Positions 61,920 through 64,000 of a stretch of 64,000 nt of DNA are shown here, piece by piece. Origin of the DNA: Shuttleworthella satelles DSM 14600. Its GTDB lineage: Bacteria; Bacillota; Clostridia; Lachnospirales; Lachnospiraceae. The stretch spans positions 620,001 to 684,000 of the forward strand of contig NZ_GG665866.1 in NCBI RefSeq assembly GCF_000160115.1, written 5' to 3'. The position numbers were made by a program, and so were the translations under genes. How positions within the stretch are numbered: position 1 is the stretch's first letter; every line of letters starts with the position of its first letter. The notes under the pieces were generated by a model. It did no database searches. It saw only the letters and a list, made by a program, of their open reading frames with translations, and was not told where the DNA came from.

Positions 61920-62165
61920 TCAGTCCTCAATCAACTCGTGAATTTGCCCCTGTCCCGCCTCAAGCTGTCTGAAGCTACGGTCCAGTTTCGCCAGATATTG
62001 AGCGTTACGTATTTCCTTCTCCATCGCGTTATACTGCTCAAGACTAAGAACAACAACATTGCGGTCGGCCTTTCTTGTGACAATAATGGTCTCTCCCTGA
62101 TCCGTCACAAGGTCACAGTAGTCCTTTAACTTATTCCTCATGGTTGTATAATTAACAGCTAACAT
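61920..62165 (-). CDS. yefM: YefM-type antitoxin
   Basis: An 81-residue Phd/YefM antitoxin: MLAVNYTTMRNKLKDYCDLV, TIIVTRKADRNVVVLSLEQY, and a disordered acidic tail that masks the toxin. The start follows AAGGAGG; the earlier in-frame extension covers the promoter. It represses its own promoter together with YoeB. Confidence 0.93.
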   Translation of the reverse strand: MLAVNYTTMRNKLKDYCDLVTDQGETIIVTRKADRNVVVLSLEQYNAMEKEIRNAQYLAKLDRSFRQLEAGQGQIHELIED

Positions 62166-62179
62166 GGCGCACCTCCTTA

Positions 62180-62218
62180 TGTACTTATTACTGTACAATA
62201 TCCTGTTCTTGTTTTCAA
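62180..62218 (-). promoter_or_regulatory. yefM-yoeB promoter and operator
   Basis: TTGAAA (62213-62218), 17-base spacer, TACAGT (62190-62195). TGTACA at 62192-62197 and TGTACT at 62180-62185, 12 bp apart, repeat the core hexamer known from the E. coli yefM operator and overlap the -10. Confidence 0.78.
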
Positions 62219-62308
62219 TCGTCGAATGTATGGCCATAGACAAGTGAGCCTTCCAGAAGCGGACCATAATCATTCACCAGATCTTTATCGGGGAAGTCAA
62301 AATTCCCC

Positions 62309-62346
62309 AAAAAGGAAAACGACATAATCAGAAGCGCCTGATTATG
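62309..62346 (-). terminator. terminator of ileS
   Basis: On the minus strand CATAATCAG pairs with CTGATTATG around GCGCTT, then TCGTTTTCCTTTTT. Confidence 0.85.
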
Positions 62347-62378
62347 CCGTCATACTCTTTAGAAAAAATCTCTTGTTG

Positions 62379-64000
62379 TCAACCAAGCCTGGCGACCGAC
62401 AGGGTCACCTTCTCTCCGTTGATATCCCACTCCTTGGAGTAGCCGTCCACAGAGCCCTCGGCGATGGAGTCCGCCATGGTCTCCGCAGTGATCTCCTCAC
62501 CATGTGCCGCGCAGATCGCGCCGATCTTCTCGTTGCCGCGGTAGGCAATGGCGATGTGATCCATGACCTCGAAGCCCGCCTCCTTGCGCATGGTCTGCAG
62601 CTTGGAGATGATCTCACGGACCATTCCCTCTTCCCGCAGAGCGTCGGTCAGGTTGGTATTCAGGACAACGGTCACATTGTTGTCCCCGTCCGTCACATAG
62701 CCTTCCTTCTGGGTCATGGTAATCAAAAGGTCATCCTCAGTCAGCTCGATAGAGGCGTCAACCTCAGGCAGAGTGATCTTGCCCTTCTCCTGAAGCTGGG
62801 CGTAGGCGGCATTTCCGTCCAGGCCGGACAGGGCCTTCTGAATCCGGCCCAGGAACCTGCCGTACTTGGGGCCGACGGTTCTTAACTGCGGCTTGAAGAT
62901 ATAGGTCGTAAAGGCGGTGACATCTGTCACAAACTCAGCCTTCTTCACATTCAGCTCATCCTCAATGATGGCCGCATAGAAGTCATTCAGATGATTCTCC
63001 GCCTTGATGTACATCTGGGCCAGTGGCTGGCGATTCTTGATGTTGGAGGCATTGCGGCAGGCGCGGCCGAAGACAACGATCTTCAGCAGCTCCTTCATGT
63101 CGGATTCCAGCTTCTCATCAATCAGGCTCTCATCGCAGGCAGGGAAGTCACACAAATGAACGGACTCGGGCGCATCCGCATCCAGGCTGCAGACCAGGTT
63201 GCGGTAGATCTCATCGGTCATGAAGGGAATCATGGGAGCGGCGAGCTTAACGAAGGTCACCAGACAGGTATAGAGAGTCAGATAGGCATTGATCTTGTCC
63301 TGCTCTAACCCCTTCGCCCAGTAACGCTGGCGGCTCCTCCTGACATACCAGTTAGACAGGTCGTCAATGAAATCCTGCAGGGCTCTTCCGGCCTCGGGGA
63401 TCCGGTAGGCTCCCAGATTCTCGTCGACTGCCTTAACCGTGGAGTTCAGGCGGCTGAGTGCCCAGCGATCCATGACGGACAGCTGATCCGTCTGCAAGCG
63501 GTACTTCGTGGGATCAAAGGCGTCAATGTTGGCGTAGAGTACATAGAAGGCATAGGTGTTCCAGAGGGTGTTGAGGAACTTGCGCTGTCCCTCCTCCACC
63601 GCCTTGCCATGGAACTTATTGGGCAGCCAGGGGTTGGAGTTGGTGTAGAAGTACCAGCGAATGGCGTCCGCCCCGTAGGTGGACAGGGCCTCCATGGGGT
63701 CGACGGCATTTCCCTTGGACTTGGACATCTTCTGTCCCTTGCCGTCCAGGACATGGCCCAATACAATGACGTTCTTATAGGGGGCCCTGCCGAAGAGAAT
63801 GGTGGACTCCGCCATCAGGGAGTAGAACCAGCCGCGGGTCTGATCAACCGCCTCCGAGATGAAGTCCGCGGGGAACTGCTGCTCGAACTTGTCCTGATTC
63901 TCGAAGGGATAGTGATGCTGGGCATATGGCATGGCGCCGGAGTCGAACCAGACATCTACAACCTCGGGGACACGGTGCATGGGTTTCCCGCAGTGAGGGC
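62379..64000 (-). CDS. ileS: isoleucine--tRNA ligase, C-terminal part (runs off the window)
   Basis: A class I synthetase; 540 residues are visible and the N-terminus lies beyond the window edge. The frame stays open to 64000 (PHCGKPMHRVPEVVDVWFDSG at the edge). KMSKSKGNAVDP is the KMSKS loop. It is followed by the anticodon-binding helical domain (WALSRLNSTVKAVDENLG, NWYVRRSRQRYWAKG) and the C-terminal IleS-type extension with DVTAFTTYIFKPQLRTVGPKYG, as in the eukaryote-like (type 2) enzymes. Any T-box would be outside the window. Confidence 0.95.
   Translation of the reverse strand, partial: PHCGKPMHRVPEVVDVWFDSGAMPYAQHHYPFENQDKFEQQFPADFISEAVDQTRGWFYSLMAESTILFGRAPYKNVIVLGHVLDGKGQKMSKSKGNAVDPMEALSTYGADAIRWYFYTNSNPWLPNKFHGKAVEEGQRKFLNTLWNTYAFYVLYANIDAFDPTKYRLQTDQLSVMDRWALSRLNSTVKAVDENLGAYRIPEAGRALQDFIDDLSNWYVRRSRQRYWAKGLEQDKINAYLTLYTCLVTFVKLAAPMIPFMTDEIYRNLVCSLDADAPESVHLCDFPACDESLIDEKLESDMKELLKIVVFGRACRNASNIKNRQPLAQMYIKAENHLNDFYAAIIEDELNVKKAEFVTDVTAFTTYIFKPQLRTVGPKYGRFLGRIQKALSGLDGNAAYAQLQEKGKITLPEVDASIELTEDDLLITMTQKEGYVTDGDNNVTVVLNTNLTDALREEGMVREIISKLQTMRKEAGFEVMDHIAIAYRGNEKIGAICAAHGEEITAETMADSIAEGSVDGYSKEWDINGEKVTLSVARLG

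Overview
The window looks like a chromosomal segment of a Gram-positive anaerobe of the class Clostridia, most probably Lachnospiraceae-like. The support is a SCIFF six-cysteine peptide with its radical-SAM maturase (a Clostridia hallmark), a DUF5688 protein, the tail of a glmS ribozyme, AGGAGG-type ribosome binding sites, CIRCE heat-shock operators, and DAACS/serine dehydratase and SecDF-fusion genes. Most genes are GC-rich. Two blocks are clearly AT-rich and look foreign: the ABC pair at 13.6-17.3 kb and the debris at 51.7-52.7 kb. Genus and species cannot be read from the sequence.

Layout. 1-2 kb: glmS behind the 3' part of its ribozyme. 2-5.3 kb: a zur-znuA-znuC-znuB zinc-uptake operon on the minus strand, led by a promoter flanked by two Zur-box-like palindromes. 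5.3-5.7 kb: tRNA-Pro(GGG) beside a scar of a tyrosine recombinase. 5.8-11.7 kb: tRNA-dihydrouridine synthase, a frameshifted pepF, a deoxyinosine glycosylase, an alpha/beta hydrolase and a degenerate GNAT-membrane fusion. 11.8-18.8 kb: an accessory island, with an IS1182/IS5-type element, two low-GC ABC half-transporters enclosed by a perfect 22-bp inverted repeat, and an IS256-type element with two frameshifts. 18.8-23.1 kb: a YolD/UvrX-type Y-polymerase pair, trpS and a HAD phosphatase. 23.3-27.4 kb: a tartrate cassette (SLC13 transporter, ttdA, ttdB, divergent LysR). 27.4-32.5 kb: a DUF438/hemerythrin-type protein, a frameshifted lon under a CIRCE-bearing promoter, a tiny lipoprotein and a glutaredoxin-like protein. 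32.6-39.3 kb: serS, glyA, asd, argH and queH. 39.3-41.8 kb: tRNA-Thr(CGT), a CIRCE-controlled hsp20 and a DUF5688 gene.

42-46.5 kb holds scfA-scfB-secDF, the peptide modification and translocation cluster. 46.8-54.8 kb holds two large surface proteins: one with six Cna-B repeats and an RPRTG anchor, the other a VWA protein. Between them lie a membrane-anchored hypothetical gene, a mobilisation-protein remnant and a two-gene small-ORF cassette. 54.9-59 kb holds a serine uptake and deamination operon (DAACS symporter, sdaAB, sdaAA) with a divergent LysR gene and a four-copy 38-bp repeat between them. 59.3-61.4 kb holds ispE-gntR-DUF1934 with a TTGTATACAA operator. 61.7-62.2 kb holds a yefM-yoeB toxin-antitoxin pair with TGTACA operator motifs. 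The window ends inside ileS.

Novelty: no complete, wholly unknown system is evident. The best candidates for new biology are the IR-bounded ABC cassette, the SCIFF-SecDF unit, the surface-protein locus with non-canonical anchors and its small downstream genes, and the degenerate GNAT-membrane fusion. Several housekeeping genes (pepF, lon) carry single-base frameshifts that could be assembly errors.
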